NCBI GenBank assembly: GCA_017431035.1
Contig: JAFRLW010000027.1
Coordinates: forward strand, 1 to 64,000
Direction of reading: 5' to 3'
Length of the DNA stretch: 64,000 nt
DNA from: Clostridia bacterium
GTDB taxonomy: Bacteria; Bacillota; Clostridia; Oscillospirales; Acutalibacteraceae
In this document: positions 52,767-64,000 of the stretch, piece after piece
How the letters are laid out: every line of letters starts with the position of its first letter
Numbering within the stretch: the first letter of the stretch is position 1
Made by a program: the position numbers and the translations under genes
The notes under the pieces: generated by a model
Databases searched by the model: none
What the model was told of the DNA's origin: nothing
The model's input: the letters and a program-made list of their open reading frames with translations, nothing else

Positions 52767-53891
52767 TTATATGAACTTAAGCAAATTATCGGTAAACTCT
52801 TTTGCGGTGTTTCCACCCTTTTCGCCTGTCATATTTGATATCTCTTCGGCTTTTATTATTGCATTTTGAAGCGCTTTTGCTTTATCGGTATATAATATGT
52901 GTTCAAGAAGCATTACAAGCGCCCTCAAAATACTTTCGGGATTTGCATATTCACCGAGCCCCTCCTCTATCATTCTGGGAGCCGAGCCGTGAATAGCTTC
53001 AAACATTGCATATCTTTCCCCAATATTTGCCGAACCGGCAGTACCGACACCGCCTTGTACTTGCGCCGCTTCATCGGTAATAATATCGCCATATAAATTA
53101 GGCAACAAAAAAACCTCAAAACTATTTCTAATGGATTTGTTGATAAGGTTTGCCGCCATTATATCAACATACCAATCAGACACCTCTATTTCGGGGTATT
53201 CTTGTGCCACCTCGTGACAAACACTCGAAAACATTCCGTCGGTATGTTTAATGATATTCGCTTTTGTTACTATAGCAACTCTTTTTTTGCCGTTGTTTTT
53301 AGCATAATCAAAAGCGGCTTTGGCTATACGGCGTGTACCTGCAACGGTTGTTATTTTGAAATCAATCGCCATATCGGGTGTGATATCTATACCCTTACTG
53401 CCAAGCACGTATTCTCCCTCGCTGTTTTCTCTGAAAAATGTCCAGTCAATGTTTTTTTCTGGTATTTTTACCGGACGAACATTTGCAAACAGGTCTAGTT
53501 CACGCCTAAGCGTTACATTTGCACTCTCAAGCGTTCCGCCGTGAGGAGTGGTGGTAGGACCTTTTAGAATAACATCACAGGATTTAAGTTCTAAGAGCAC
53601 GTTATCAGGTACCGATTTATTTAGTTTAATTCTGTTTTCTATTGTGAGTCCCGATATTTCTTTTATTTCGATTTTTCCTTTTTCTATATCATTTTTAAGG
53701 AGTTTATCAATAACCCTTTTAGCCTCGTTTACAATTATCGGACCTATTCCGTCGCCGTTTACAAGACCTATAACTATTTTATCTTTTTTTGAAAAATCGG
53801 TTTTATGGCTTTGATTTTTTATTCTCTCGTTTCTTTCAATCTGCTCTTTAACGAGATTATTAAAATGTTTAGTTATAGCAATATTTTCCAT
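52767..53891 (-). CDS. Isocitrate dehydrogenase (isocitrate/isopropylmalate dehydrogenase family)
   Basis: Oxidative decarboxylase predicted to make 2-oxoglutarate from isocitrate. The 374 residues include IGLVNGDGIGPII, LKGPTTTPHGG, ANVRPVKIP, the YGDIITDEAAQVQGGVG metal site and EAIHGSAP. Position last in a citrate synthase-GntR-aconitase operon favours isocitrate over isopropylmalate. The ATG at 53891 follows AGAGGTG; upstream in-frame codons to 53981 overlap the aconitase gene and have no ribosome site. Confidence 0.9.
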   Translation of the reverse strand: MENIAITKHFNNLVKEQIERNERIKNQSHKTDFSKKDKIVIGLVNGDGIGPIIVNEAKRVIDKLLKNDIEKGKIEIKEISGLTIENRIKLNKSVPDNVLLELKSCDVILKGPTTTPHGGTLESANVTLRRELDLFANVRPVKIPEKNIDWTFFRENSEGEYVLGSKGIDITPDMAIDFKITTVAGTRRIAKAAFDYAKNNGKKRVAIVTKANIIKHTDGMFSSVCHEVAQEYPEIEVSDWYVDIMAANLINKSIRNSFEVFLLPNLYGDIITDEAAQVQGGVGTAGSANIGERYAMFEAIHGSAPRMIEEGLGEYANPESILRALVMLLEHILYTDKAKALQNAIIKAEEISNMTGEKGGNTAKEFTDNLLKFI

Positions 53892-53901
53892 ATTATCACC
53901 T

Positions 53902-55830
53902 CTATTGTCCTTTTGCGGTAAATGAGAGTAAACCGCCGTAATCAAGAATAGATAATTGTCTTTCGGTAAAGGAACAAACAAGTTCTATTTTTTCACCTTT
54001 TGTTTCGTCAACAAGTGTAAGCGAGCCTTTTTTTATTCCTTCTTTAATATCAGAGAGTGATAATATGTCGCCCAAGTCTATTTTATCATAATCGTCAGTA
54101 TTTTTGAACGTTAGCGGAATTATGCCGACGTTTATAAGATTTGCCGCATGTATGCGAGCAAAACTTTTTGCGATTACAACTCTGACACCGAGATATAACG
54201 GAACTAAAGCCGCATGTTCACGTGAAGAGCCTTGTCCGTAGTTTACGCCGCCTATGATAAAACTGTTGCCCATTTCTTTTGCACGGGTAGAAAACTCGGT
54301 ATCGCAAACATTAAAGCAGAACTCTGACAGTTTAGGAATATTAGACCTAAAAGGCAATATTTTTGCACCGGCAGGCATAATATGGTCGGTGGTGATATGG
54401 TCGCCTACTTTAAGGGATACTGCCGCTTTTAATTCGTCTTTTAGAGGGACGCTATCGGGAATATCGCCGATATTAGGTCCTTTTATCAGTTCAATAGTTT
54501 TTGCTTCTTCTACACTCGCAGGAGGAATAATTGATGTATCGTCTATCAAAAATGTATCAGGCAAAGTCACTACGGGAAAATCTTTTAATTCTCTTGGGTC
54601 GCATATATAACCCGTCAGTGCCGAAGCAACGGCGGTTTCCGGTGAAACAAGATAAACGTTTGCATCTTTTGTTCCGCTTCTGCCCTCAAAATTGCGGTTA
54701 AAAGTTCTAAGACTTACGCCCTTTGAATTTGGTGAAAATCCCATACCTATACACGGTCCGCAGGCACATTCAAGAAGTCTTGCACCGCTTCCTATAATAT
54801 CCGATAATGCGCCACAGTTTGAAAGCATAGTAAGAACTTGTTTTGAACCGGGAGAGATAGATAAACTAACGCCCTCTTTAATATGTTTGTTTTTAAGAAG
54901 TTTTGCAACCTTTAACATATCAAGCAAGGATGAGTTTGTGCAGGAGCCTATACAAACCTGGTCAACTTTTATGTTTCTTAGTTCACTTACTTTTTTTACG
55001 TTATCAGGTTTATGCGGACAAGCGGCAAGTGGCTCTAAGGTGTCTAAATCAATTGTAATCACTTTATCATAAACCGCATCTATATCGCTTGACAAAGGTA
55101 TATAATCTTCTTCTCTTCCTTGTGCCTTTAAGAAGTTTCTTGTTACTTCGTCGGACGGAAAAATAGAGGTGGTAGCGCCAAGTTCTGCTCCCATATTGGT
55201 TATGGTTGCCCTTTCCGGCACGGAAAGATTTTTTATTCCTTCGCCACCCCACTCTATTATGTAACCCACTCCGCCTTTTACGGATAAAACACTAAGAATA
55301 TAAAGGGCAATATCTTTTGCTGTAACAAAGGGTTTCAAGTTGCCCTTTAGTTCTACCTTTAGCATTTTAGAGTATGTTATATAATAAGGTGAGCCGCCCA
55401 TAGCCGCCGCAACGTCCATACCGCCGGCTCCAATACTGAGCATTCCGAGTCCGCCGCATGTAGGAGTATGGCTATCGGAACCTATAAGCGTTTTTCCCGG
55501 TTTTGAAAAGCGCTCTAAATGCACCTGGTGACAAATACCGTTACCGGGACTTGAAAAATAAACTCCATACTTTTTTGCCGCCGAACGTATTAGATTATGG
55601 TCGTCGGCATTTTCAAATCCGCATTGTAAAGTGTTATGATCAATATAAGCAACGCTTTGCTCGGTTTTGACCCTGTCTATACCCATTTTTTCAAACTCAA
55701 GATATGCCATTGTACCTGTAGCATCCTGAGTTAAAGTTTGGTCTATTTTTATACCTATTTCGGTGCCTTTTTTCATTTCACCGAAAACCAAATGATTTTT
55801 TAGTATTTTTTCAGCAATCGTATAACCCAT
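53902..55830 (-). CDS. Aconitate hydratase
   Basis: Iron-sulfur enzyme isomerising citrate to isocitrate. The 642 residues include the GSDSHTPTCGG block, the cluster ligands in CIGSCTNSS and CGPCIGMG, and the C-terminal swivel domain motif GGVNYGQGSSREHAALVP. The length is that of the short clostridial aconitase clade, near LeuC-LeuD fusions in layout. It lies between gntR and icd. The substrate choice over isopropylmalate rests on the operon. Confidence 0.93.
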   Translation of the reverse strand: MGYTIAEKILKNHLVFGEMKKGTEIGIKIDQTLTQDATGTMAYLEFEKMGIDRVKTEQSVAYIDHNTLQCGFENADDHNLIRSAAKKYGVYFSSPGNGICHQVHLERFSKPGKTLIGSDSHTPTCGGLGMLSIGAGGMDVAAAMGGSPYYITYSKMLKVELKGNLKPFVTAKDIALYILSVLSVKGGVGYIIEWGGEGIKNLSVPERATITNMGAELGATTSIFPSDEVTRNFLKAQGREEDYIPLSSDIDAVYDKVITIDLDTLEPLAACPHKPDNVKKVSELRNIKVDQVCIGSCTNSSLLDMLKVAKLLKNKHIKEGVSLSISPGSKQVLTMLSNCGALSDIIGSGARLLECACGPCIGMGFSPNSKGVSLRTFNRNFEGRSGTKDANVYLVSPETAVASALTGYICDPRELKDFPVVTLPDTFLIDDTSIIPPASVEEAKTIELIKGPNIGDIPDSVPLKDELKAAVSLKVGDHITTDHIMPAGAKILPFRSNIPKLSEFCFNVCDTEFSTRAKEMGNSFIIGGVNYGQGSSREHAALVPLYLGVRVVIAKSFARIHAANLINVGIIPLTFKNTDDYDKIDLGDILSLSDIKEGIKKGSLTLVDETKGEKIELVCSFTERQLSILDYGGLLSFTAKGQ

Positions 55831-55833
55831 AAT

Positions 55834-56469
55834 CTATCCCTTCAGTATAGCTTTTTTAGCATTTTTAACGTGCTCTTTCATCAGTTTTCCTGCAAGTGAT
55901 GAGTCGTGTTGTTTAATGGCGTCAAATATTTTTTTATGCTCGGAAACCGACTGTTCGGCACGTTCAACGCTCTCCATAGCCGCTTTTCTGTATCTTCTGA
56001 CTTTACTGTGAAGAGGCTCAAGCGTATCAAGCAAAACAGTGCTTTGTGAATACTCATACACAAGGGCGTGAAACTCGCTATCCATAGCCTTTATTTTTTC
56101 AGCATCATTTTTTTTAAGGTAAAACTCTTGCAGTTCTATAGCGTCTTTTAGTTTTTCAAGTCCTTCTTCATTTATATTTTTTGCGCATTTTTCAGCGGCA
56201 AGAGCCTCAATACGTATCCTGATTTCCATAATATCAGCGAGGTCATCTTTTGTTATGCCGAGTATTTTAATTCCTTTTCCGGTTTCTTTTACAAGGTGTT
56301 CGTGTGTTAGCATTGAAAGCGCTTCTCTAACCGGTGTTCGACTAACGCCCAAAAGTTCGCAAAGTTTCATTTCGGTAAATACTTCGCCACGTGCAAGTTT
56401 GCCTGTTAGTATATCGTTTTCAAGTTTTCCGTACACCTGGTCGGCAAGTGATATGTTTTTGTATTCCAT
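55834..56469 (-). CDS. GntR-family regulator (FadR subfamily) of the citrate operon
   Basis: Transcriptional regulator of 211 residues: an N-terminal winged helix (KLCELLGVSRTPVREALSML) and an all-helical FCD effector domain with the metal-binding pattern D in AMDSEFH and histidines near SEHKKIF and MKEHV. It is inside the operon it likely controls, between the Re-citrate synthase and aconitase genes. A palindrome with core ATTGTATACAAT overlaps the operon promoter and has the TGTATACA-like form bound by several FadR-type regulators. The effector (perhaps citrate or another tricarboxylate) is inference. Confidence 0.9.
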   Translation of the reverse strand: MEYKNISLADQVYGKLENDILTGKLARGEVFTEMKLCELLGVSRTPVREALSMLTHEHLVKETGKGIKILGITKDDLADIMEIRIRIEALAAEKCAKNINEEGLEKLKDAIELQEFYLKKNDAEKIKAMDSEFHALVYEYSQSTVLLDTLEPLHSKVRRYRKAAMESVERAEQSVSEHKKIFDAIKQHDSSLAGKLMKEHVKNAKKAILKG

Positions 56470-56482
56470 AACTATTCCCCTT

Positions 56483-57850
56483 TTATTTTTGACCGTTTGT
56501 CATTTCGTTAAAGATTTTTTCAAGTTCTTTGGTTGTGAGAGCGGTTTCCCTGCCGTTTTCGTATTCTTTATCGATTTTCTTTCTGATACGGATAACAAGG
56601 TCGTCTTTTTTATCATAGGCTTTATCGCCCGATAAATTATAATGTTCGTTTATCCAACAAGCGATACTCGCCGTGCCCGAAGTTTTTCCTACGGTTACAA
56701 CCGAAGGACGATTTAGTATTTTCTTTGTATCAAAAATACTGTATATTTCTTCATCTTTTAGCATTCCGTCGGCGTGGATACCGGCTTTGGTAGTATTGAA
56801 ATTAGCGCCGACAAAGGGCGTCATCGCAGGCACGTTATAACCTATTTCGTGTTTGAAATAATCGGCAATTTCGGTTATAACTTCAGGGCGCATACCGTCC
56901 ATTGAGCCACGAAGTGATGCATACTGCATAACCATAGCCTCAAGCGGAACGTTACCCGTTCTTTCCCCGATACCAAGCAAAGAGCAGTTTACGGCTGACG
57001 CACCGTAAAGCCAAGCGGTAGAGGCATTTGCAACGGCTAAATAAAAATCATTATGCCCGTGCCACTCTAAAAGTTCGCTTGGAACATCTGAATAGGTTTG
57101 TAAACCGTAGATTATACCGGCAACGCTTCGAGGCATTGCCGCCTCGGTATAGGGTACGCCGTATCCCATAGTATCACAAGCACGAATTCTTACCGGTATT
57201 CCGGCATCTCTCGACATAGCCATCAGTTCATTTACAAACGGAACAACAAATCCGTAAAAATCGGCTCTTGTTATATCCTCTAAATGACATCTCGGCATAA
57301 CGCCCGCTTCAAATGCCTCTGCAACCGAAGCCAAATACATATCCATAGCCTGTTTTCTTGTCATATTAAGTTTTTTGAAAATATGATAGTCACTGCAGGA
57401 AACGAGTATACCCGTTTCGCTGATACCGAGATCTTTTACAAGTTTGAAATCATTTTTATTAGCCCTTATCCACGTTGTGATTTCAGGAAACTCAAGGCCT
57501 AAATCCTGACATTTTTTTATTGCTTCTCTATCCTGTTCACTATAGACAAAAAACTCGGTTTGTCTGATTATTCCGTACGGTCCGCCGAGTTTTGATAGCA
57601 AAGAATACAGCTTAACGATTTGCTCAACTGTATAGGGTTCTACCGACTGCATTCCGTCACGAAAAGAAGTATCGGTTATCCAAATCTCACGTGGCATACC
57701 CATAGGCACTCTGCGGTGGTTGAAAGCGATTTTCGGTACTTCTTCAAAATTGAAAACATCTCTATACAACTTGGGATTTTTAACATCCTGTAAAGAATAT
57801 TTATAAGTTTCATCCTCAAGTAGATTGCTTTTATTCGATATTTCGAGCAT
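56483..57850 (-). CDS. Re-citrate synthase / homocitrate synthase-like enzyme
   Basis: DRE-TIM metallolyase condensing acetyl-CoA with a 2-oxoacid. The 455 residues have the catalytic DTSFRDGMQS, GHNDFYLAVANA as the HxH-type metal site and NCSLLGIGERTGN. Length and sequence style resemble clostridial Re-citrate synthase (the Clostridium kluyveri type), usually misannotated as homocitrate or isopropylmalate synthase. Aconitase and isocitrate dehydrogenase downstream, with no other lysine or leucine genes, favour citrate as product. First gene of the operon; ATG at 57850 behind AGGTG. Confidence 0.85.
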   Translation of the reverse strand: MLEISNKSNLLEDETYKYSLQDVKNPKLYRDVFNFEEVPKIAFNHRRVPMGMPREIWITDTSFRDGMQSVEPYTVEQIVKLYSLLSKLGGPYGIIRQTEFFVYSEQDREAIKKCQDLGLEFPEITTWIRANKNDFKLVKDLGISETGILVSCSDYHIFKKLNMTRKQAMDMYLASVAEAFEAGVMPRCHLEDITRADFYGFVVPFVNELMAMSRDAGIPVRIRACDTMGYGVPYTEAAMPRSVAGIIYGLQTYSDVPSELLEWHGHNDFYLAVANASTAWLYGASAVNCSLLGIGERTGNVPLEAMVMQYASLRGSMDGMRPEVITEIADYFKHEIGYNVPAMTPFVGANFNTTKAGIHADGMLKDEEIYSIFDTKKILNRPSVVTVGKTSGTASIACWINEHYNLSGDKAYDKKDDLVIRIRKKIDKEYENGRETALTTKELEKIFNEMTNGQK

Positions 57851-57870
57851 TAAATCACCTGCTTAAAAAA

Positions 57871-57894
57871 TGTATTATTGTATACAATTATACA
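57871..57894 (-). promoter_or_regulatory. 24-bp palindromic operator over the citrate-operon promoter
   Basis: TGTATTATTGTA reads into its near-exact complement TACAATTATACA, with only one mismatched pair of positions. The core ATTGTATACAAT is perfect. It covers the -10 box and start site, an ideal place for repression, and its pattern suits the GntR protein encoded in the operon. Confidence 0.6.
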
Positions 57895-57914
57895 TTTATT
57901 TTATCGATTGTCAA
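57887..57914 (-). promoter_or_regulatory. SigA promoter of the citrate operon
   Basis: On the minus strand TTGACA and TATAAT are separated by 16 bases; the -10 overlaps the palindromic operator. Confidence 0.75.
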
Positions 57915-57992
57915 ATTGTATTTATACTATGGTATTTGAGTATTATATAAATTATAATATATACCTTATTATTGTTATCCGTGTTTTTAATC

Positions 57993-58021
57993 TTGTATTT
58001 TTAAGATAAATATGCTATAAT
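57993..58021 (+). promoter_or_regulatory. SigA promoter for the LTA-synthase-like operon
   Basis: TTGTAT and TATAAT are separated by 17 bases, 40 bases before the start codon. Confidence 0.62.
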
Positions 58022-58061
58022 TGCGTAGAATATTTTTTTATTTGTTTTCAGGAGGTTTAAT

Positions 58062-60263
58062 ATGACCTTTAATAATATTATTAAAAAAGTTAAAGAATAC
58101 GATTATAAAAATGCTTATAACAAAGCAGTATCATATGTAGATAACTCATTTGAGGTGACCTCAACAAAAACCTCAAAACTTATTGGTGTTATCACCTCTT
58201 TTGTTTTGATGTTTGCCGTTATATTTTTACATAAACAATATACTGAACAGGAATTTGCAACAAAATGGTTGCTTCTTGCGTTTAGTATGTTGTTTCCTTT
58301 TTTAATCGGTGCCGTTATTGCCTACACCGTTAAAATTACCAATGATATAATTAGTCGGGTTTGGCATATTGCGGTTATTTTTCTGCTTCCCATTTTGACA
58401 CTTGTTATTACCGAATGTCTTAACGGCTTTTTTATCTACGATATGACCTACTGGGGATTTTTAGGTAACTATCTTGTTATACTATTGCTGTACTTTTTGT
58501 TCTTTGTAATAAGCGGAAGTGTAAAGATATCCTCAATTATTGTAAACACAATTCTTTTTGGTCTTGCAGTTGTTCATGCATATATTATGAACTTCAGGGG
58601 TACACCCTTTATACCTATGGATTTTTTGAGCATAACAACCGCAAAAAACGTTGCCAACACCTATGATTATACCCCGAGTTATAATGTTATAATCGCAACG
58701 CTGCTTTACATTTTTATAATTATTCTTTCCTGCAAAACAAAAATGCCGACCTACAAAAAAATCACAAAAATCATAACAAAAAGTGTTATGACTGTGATTT
58801 TCGTAGGTCTTATGGGAACTTTTTATTTGACAAACTTTTTTACTGATTTAGGTGTTAAACCTGACTTTTGGAACCAGGCAAGAGGTTATAGAAACTACGG
58901 TTTTGTATTCAGTTTCTTTTGTAACACTAAATACTTATATATGTCTGTTCCTAACGGATACTATGCGCCGGATGTCGGCAAGTTTGTTAAAGAAAAGGTT
59001 GAAGATGAGCCGATAAAGCCCGAAACCGATACACCTAATATCATTTGTATTATGAACGAGTCGCTCTCCGACCTTAACGTTTTGGGCGAGGTTTCTACAA
59101 ATGAAGACTTTATGCCCTTTATGCGTTCGCTAAACGAAAACACCGTTAAAGGCAACTTGTATGTACCGGTTGTAGGCGCCGGAACTTCCAACACCGAGTT
59201 TGAGTTTTTGACCGGTCACACTACGGCATTTTTGCCCTCAGGCAGTAACGCTTATATGCTTTACATAAACAATCCCATATCTTCCCTTGTTTCAACCCTT
59301 AAAGCGCAAGGTTATTCTTCCCTCGCGTTTCACCCCTATTATGCAAGCGGCTGGAACAGGACAAACGTTTATAACTATATGGGATTTAACAAGTTTGTGA
59401 GTCTTGAAAACATTATGGACGTTTCCCTTATGGATGACTATATTTCTAACGGAAACGACGCCAACTATCTGCAAGACCTTATAAATCAGTATTATCCCGA
59501 CAGAGAGAAAATGATATTAAGGCAATATATCAGCGACTCTTATGATTTCAGATATATTATAAACGACTACGAAAACCGTGATAAATCACAGGCATATTTC
59601 TGTTTTAACGTTACAATGCAAAATCACGGTGGTTATACTATGTCGGCGGATAACTTTAACGAATGTATTTCCATAAACTCCGAAACATATTATAATAAAG
59701 CAAGTAAATATCTTTCTTTAGTAAAAGCAAGTGATGACGCTTTCAAGGAATTGATAGATTATTTCTCTAATGTTAATGAAAAGACCATTATTTGTATGTT
59801 CGGCGACCATCAGCCGAGTATTGAAACAAGTTATATCGCTTCCCTGCTTGGTGTAAACAACCTTTCAAACCTTACTATAGAGCAGGAGCAAAAACGACAT
59901 ATAACCCCGTTTTATATTTGGGCAAACTATGATATAGAAGAAAAGAATTACGAAATGCTCAGTTCCAACTATCTTTCAAGTTTAGTTCTGAAAACCGCAG
60001 GTGTTAAACTTTCCGATTACAACAAGTATTTGTTGAAATTATCCGAAACTCTTCCCGTTATAGATACGGTAGGCTATATTGACAACAACGGTAACTACTA
60101 CGCTTGGAACGATAAATCGGAATATTCAAAACTGCTTTCAGAGTATGAAAAAATACAATACAACGCTATTTTTGACTTTGAAAACACCGACAGCAGCATA
60201 TTCTTTATAAACGGTTTTACTCAGGATAACATAATGAACAAACAACAAGAGAGTGAAGAATGA
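58062..60263 (+). CDS. LTA synthase family / phosphoglycerol transferase-like sulfatase
   Basis: Membrane enzyme with an extracytoplasmic alkaline-phosphatase-type domain, predicted to transfer glycerol phosphate to a lipid or glycan. The 733 residues have about five or six helices in the first 270, then the catalytic domain with NESLSD, the nucleophile region GAGTSNTEFEFLTG and the metal site MFGDHQPS. A lone, longer-than-average C-terminal extension follows. Start after AGGAGG. It shares four bases with the next gene. Confidence 0.88.
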   Translation: MTFNNIIKKVKEYDYKNAYNKAVSYVDNSFEVTSTKTSKLIGVITSFVLMFAVIFLHKQYTEQEFATKWLLLAFSMLFPFLIGAVIAYTVKITNDIISRVWHIAVIFLLPILTLVITECLNGFFIYDMTYWGFLGNYLVILLLYFLFFVISGSVKISSIIVNTILFGLAVVHAYIMNFRGTPFIPMDFLSITTAKNVANTYDYTPSYNVIIATLLYIFIIILSCKTKMPTYKKITKIITKSVMTVIFVGLMGTFYLTNFFTDLGVKPDFWNQARGYRNYGFVFSFFCNTKYLYMSVPNGYYAPDVGKFVKEKVEDEPIKPETDTPNIICIMNESLSDLNVLGEVSTNEDFMPFMRSLNENTVKGNLYVPVVGAGTSNTEFEFLTGHTTAFLPSGSNAYMLYINNPISSLVSTLKAQGYSSLAFHPYYASGWNRTNVYNYMGFNKFVSLENIMDVSLMDDYISNGNDANYLQDLINQYYPDREKMILRQYISDSYDFRYIINDYENRDKSQAYFCFNVTMQNHGGYTMSADNFNECISINSETYYNKASKYLSLVKASDDAFKELIDYFSNVNEKTIICMFGDHQPSIETSYIASLLGVNNLSNLTIEQEQKRHITPFYIWANYDIEEKNYEMLSSNYLSSLVLKTAGVKLSDYNKYLLKLSETLPVIDTVGYIDNNGNYYAWNDKSEYSKLLSEYEKIQYNAIFDFENTDSSIFFINGFTQDNIMNKQQESEE

Positions 60264-60742
60264 GAAACACCACACTTTGCCATATAGAAAAAGACGGCAA
60301 ATATCTTATGATACGCCGCAACAAAAAACAAAACGACCTCAATCACGATAAGTACATAGCGCCCGGCGGAAAAATTGAGGATAAAGAAAGTCCCGAACAA
60401 GCCAACCGCCGTGAAGTGAAGGAAGAAACGGGACTGACGCTTATAAACGCAAATTATCGTGGAATTGTCACCTCTGTATCGGATATTTGGGAAACCGAAT
60501 ATATGCACATTTTTACAAGTGACAGTTTTGACGGGCATATTACCGAATGTGACGAGGGCGAACTTGTTTGGGTGGATAAACAAGAATTACTTACACTCCA
60601 GATTTGGAAAGGCGATAAAATATTCTTAAAACTTATAAACGACCCGCTATACCCTTTCTTTTCACTAAGACTTGAATACAAAGGAGAAACGCTTATAAGT
60701 GCCATATTAAACGAAAAGGCGCTTGATTTAGGAGGGATATAA
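60260..60742 (+). CDS. NUDIX hydrolase (MutT-like)
   Basis: Predicted nucleoside-diphosphate-type hydrolase of 160 residues. The Nudix box is intact: GGKIEDKESPEQANRREV then KEETGL, matching GX5EX7REUXEEXGU. MutT-like enzymes with this start (RNTTLCHIEKDGKYLMIRR) often clear 8-oxo-dGTP, but the substrate is not proven. It overlaps the preceding gene by four bases. Confidence 0.9.
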   Translation: MRNTTLCHIEKDGKYLMIRRNKKQNDLNHDKYIAPGGKIEDKESPEQANRREVKEETGLTLINANYRGIVTSVSDIWETEYMHIFTSDSFDGHITECDEGELVWVDKQELLTLQIWKGDKIFLKLINDPLYPFFSLRLEYKGETLISAILNEKALDLGGI

Positions 60743-60743
60743 T

Positions 60744-61334
60744 ATGAAAATATGCGTATACGGCGCATCATCTAACGATATTGATAAAAAGTATATAGAG
60801 GCCGGCGAAAATCTCGGCAAAGAGATGGCAAAACGTGGACACTCGCTGATATTCGGCGGCGGCGCAACAGGTCTTATGGGTGCCGTAGCAAGAGGTGTAA
60901 AAAAAGAGAACGGTTACGTTCTCGGTATAACCCCCTCTTTCTTTAACGTTGACGGAGTGCTTTTTGAAGAAGCCGACGAAATGATATATACTAAAACAAT
61001 GAGTGAAAGAAAATCACTCTTACAAGGCAAAAGTGACGCTTTGATAGTAACAACGGGCGGTTTTGGTACGCTTGACGAGTTTTTTGAAGTTGTAACACTA
61101 AAACAACTTTCAATCCACAAAAAACCTATTGCCATACTCAATACAAACGGTTATTATAACAATCTACTTAAAATGATGGATACGGCAATCAAAGAGGGCT
61201 TTATGACAGCAAAAAACAAAAAACTTTTCTTTGTATCCGATAATCCGTCAGAAGTTTTAGACTATATTGAAAACTACAAATCAAACGGTGACACCATTTA
61301 CGATTATAAAAACTTCAAATTGAATAACAAATAA
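60744..61334 (+). CDS. LOG-family nucleotide 5'-monophosphate phosphoribohydrolase
   Basis: Rossmann-fold enzyme of the LOG/YvdD group, which removes ribose phosphate from nucleotide monophosphates including cytokinin types. The 196 residues contain LIFGGGATGLMGAVARG and the TTGGFGTLDEFFEV version of the PGGxGTxxE motif; the first position is T rather than P. It follows the NUDIX gene after one base with GGAGGG as its ribosome site. Confidence 0.9.
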   Translation: MKICVYGASSNDIDKKYIEAGENLGKEMAKRGHSLIFGGGATGLMGAVARGVKKENGYVLGITPSFFNVDGVLFEEADEMIYTKTMSERKSLLQGKSDALIVTTGGFGTLDEFFEVVTLKQLSIHKKPIAILNTNGYYNNLLKMMDTAIKEGFMTAKNKKLFFVSDNPSEVLDYIENYKSNGDTIYDYKNFKLNNK

Positions 61335-61336
61335 CA

Positions 61337-61367
61337 AAAAAGCCTTCCGAAAGGAAGGCTTTTTTTA
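61337..61367. terminator. Bidirectional terminator between the LOG gene and ligA
   Basis: An 8-bp GC-rich stem (AGCCTTCC with GGAAGGCT, GAAA loop) extended by A-T pairs, with T tracts on both strands. Confidence 0.9.
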
Positions 61368-61373
61368 TTTGTT

Positions 61374-64000
<2,627 letters not shown>

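Noticed and set aside
55067..55252. Basic-rich 61-codon frame inside the aconitase gene
   Set aside because: Shadow frame of the well-supported aconitase coding sequence on the same strand; no ribosome site.

Overview
The window looks like a chromosomal segment of a spore-forming, low-GC Firmicute of class Clostridia, probably an Oscillospirales/Ruminococcaceae-type gut anaerobe. The evidence is the A/T-rich sequence, purine-rich GGAGG-type ribosome binding sites, sporulation genes (spoVAC, spoVAD, yunB), dimeric glyQS, a lysine riboswitch on an NhaC-family transporter, the nusB-xseAB-ispA-dxs-tlyA-nadK-argR-recN order and a citrate synthase of the Re (homocitrate-synthase-like) type. Genus assignment is inference; no 16S gene is present.

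Layout. 1-5000 (minus): ruvC-ruvA-ruvB-glmM (glmM runs off the window) and a class A penicillin-binding protein. 5100-10400 (plus): a fused ABC transporter with an Xaa-Pro peptidase, then two tandem MgtC-family genes. 10430-14290 (minus): potABCD polyamine importer behind a long, highly structured untranslated leader. 14620-18770 (minus): trmL, then pgk-tpiA-gpmI glycolysis genes. 18870-21800 (plus): spoVAC-spoVAD behind a SigG-like promoter, then mgtE. 21850-31390 (minus): a ten-gene housekeeping operon from nusB to tyrS. 31565-34160 (plus): a divergent P-type ATPase. 34200-38260 (minus): a TtcA-like thiolase, a lysine-riboswitch-controlled NhaC-family transporter (LysW type), and rpsF-ssb-rpsR. 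38450-40830 (plus): coaX, an ECF S component and an AEC permease. 40875-41920 (minus): KDPG aldolase and a lipoprotein that seems to start at ATT.

42123-45068 is the accessory region. It lies between a tRNA-Gln gene and a 16/17-bp copy of that tRNA's 3' end, the expected scar of integration at a tRNA. It holds a barnase-like RNase with its barstar immunity gene, a stop-interrupted trace of what resembles a phage MuF/SPP1-gp7 tail, an HTH plus zinc-ribbon regulator, a small membrane protein and a frameshifted flavin-oxidase fragment. No integrase remains.

45270-64000 returns to core genes: acpP, a 265-bp foldback element with terminal inverted repeats, an EamA transporter, an SPFH protein, a glycosyltransferase, two small unknown genes, glyQS, a Na/Pi cotransporter, a four-gene operon making 2-oxoglutarate from acetyl-CoA and oxaloacetate (Re-citrate synthase, GntR regulator, aconitase, isocitrate dehydrogenase) with a palindromic operator over its promoter, an LTA-synthase-like/NUDIX/LOG operon, ligA and the 3' part of yunB.

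No CRISPR array, rRNA, insertion sequence or intact prophage was seen. The items most worth a second look are the tRNA-Gln island with its orphan toxin tip, the potA leader RNA, the 265-bp foldback element, and the autoregulated-looking citrate operon.
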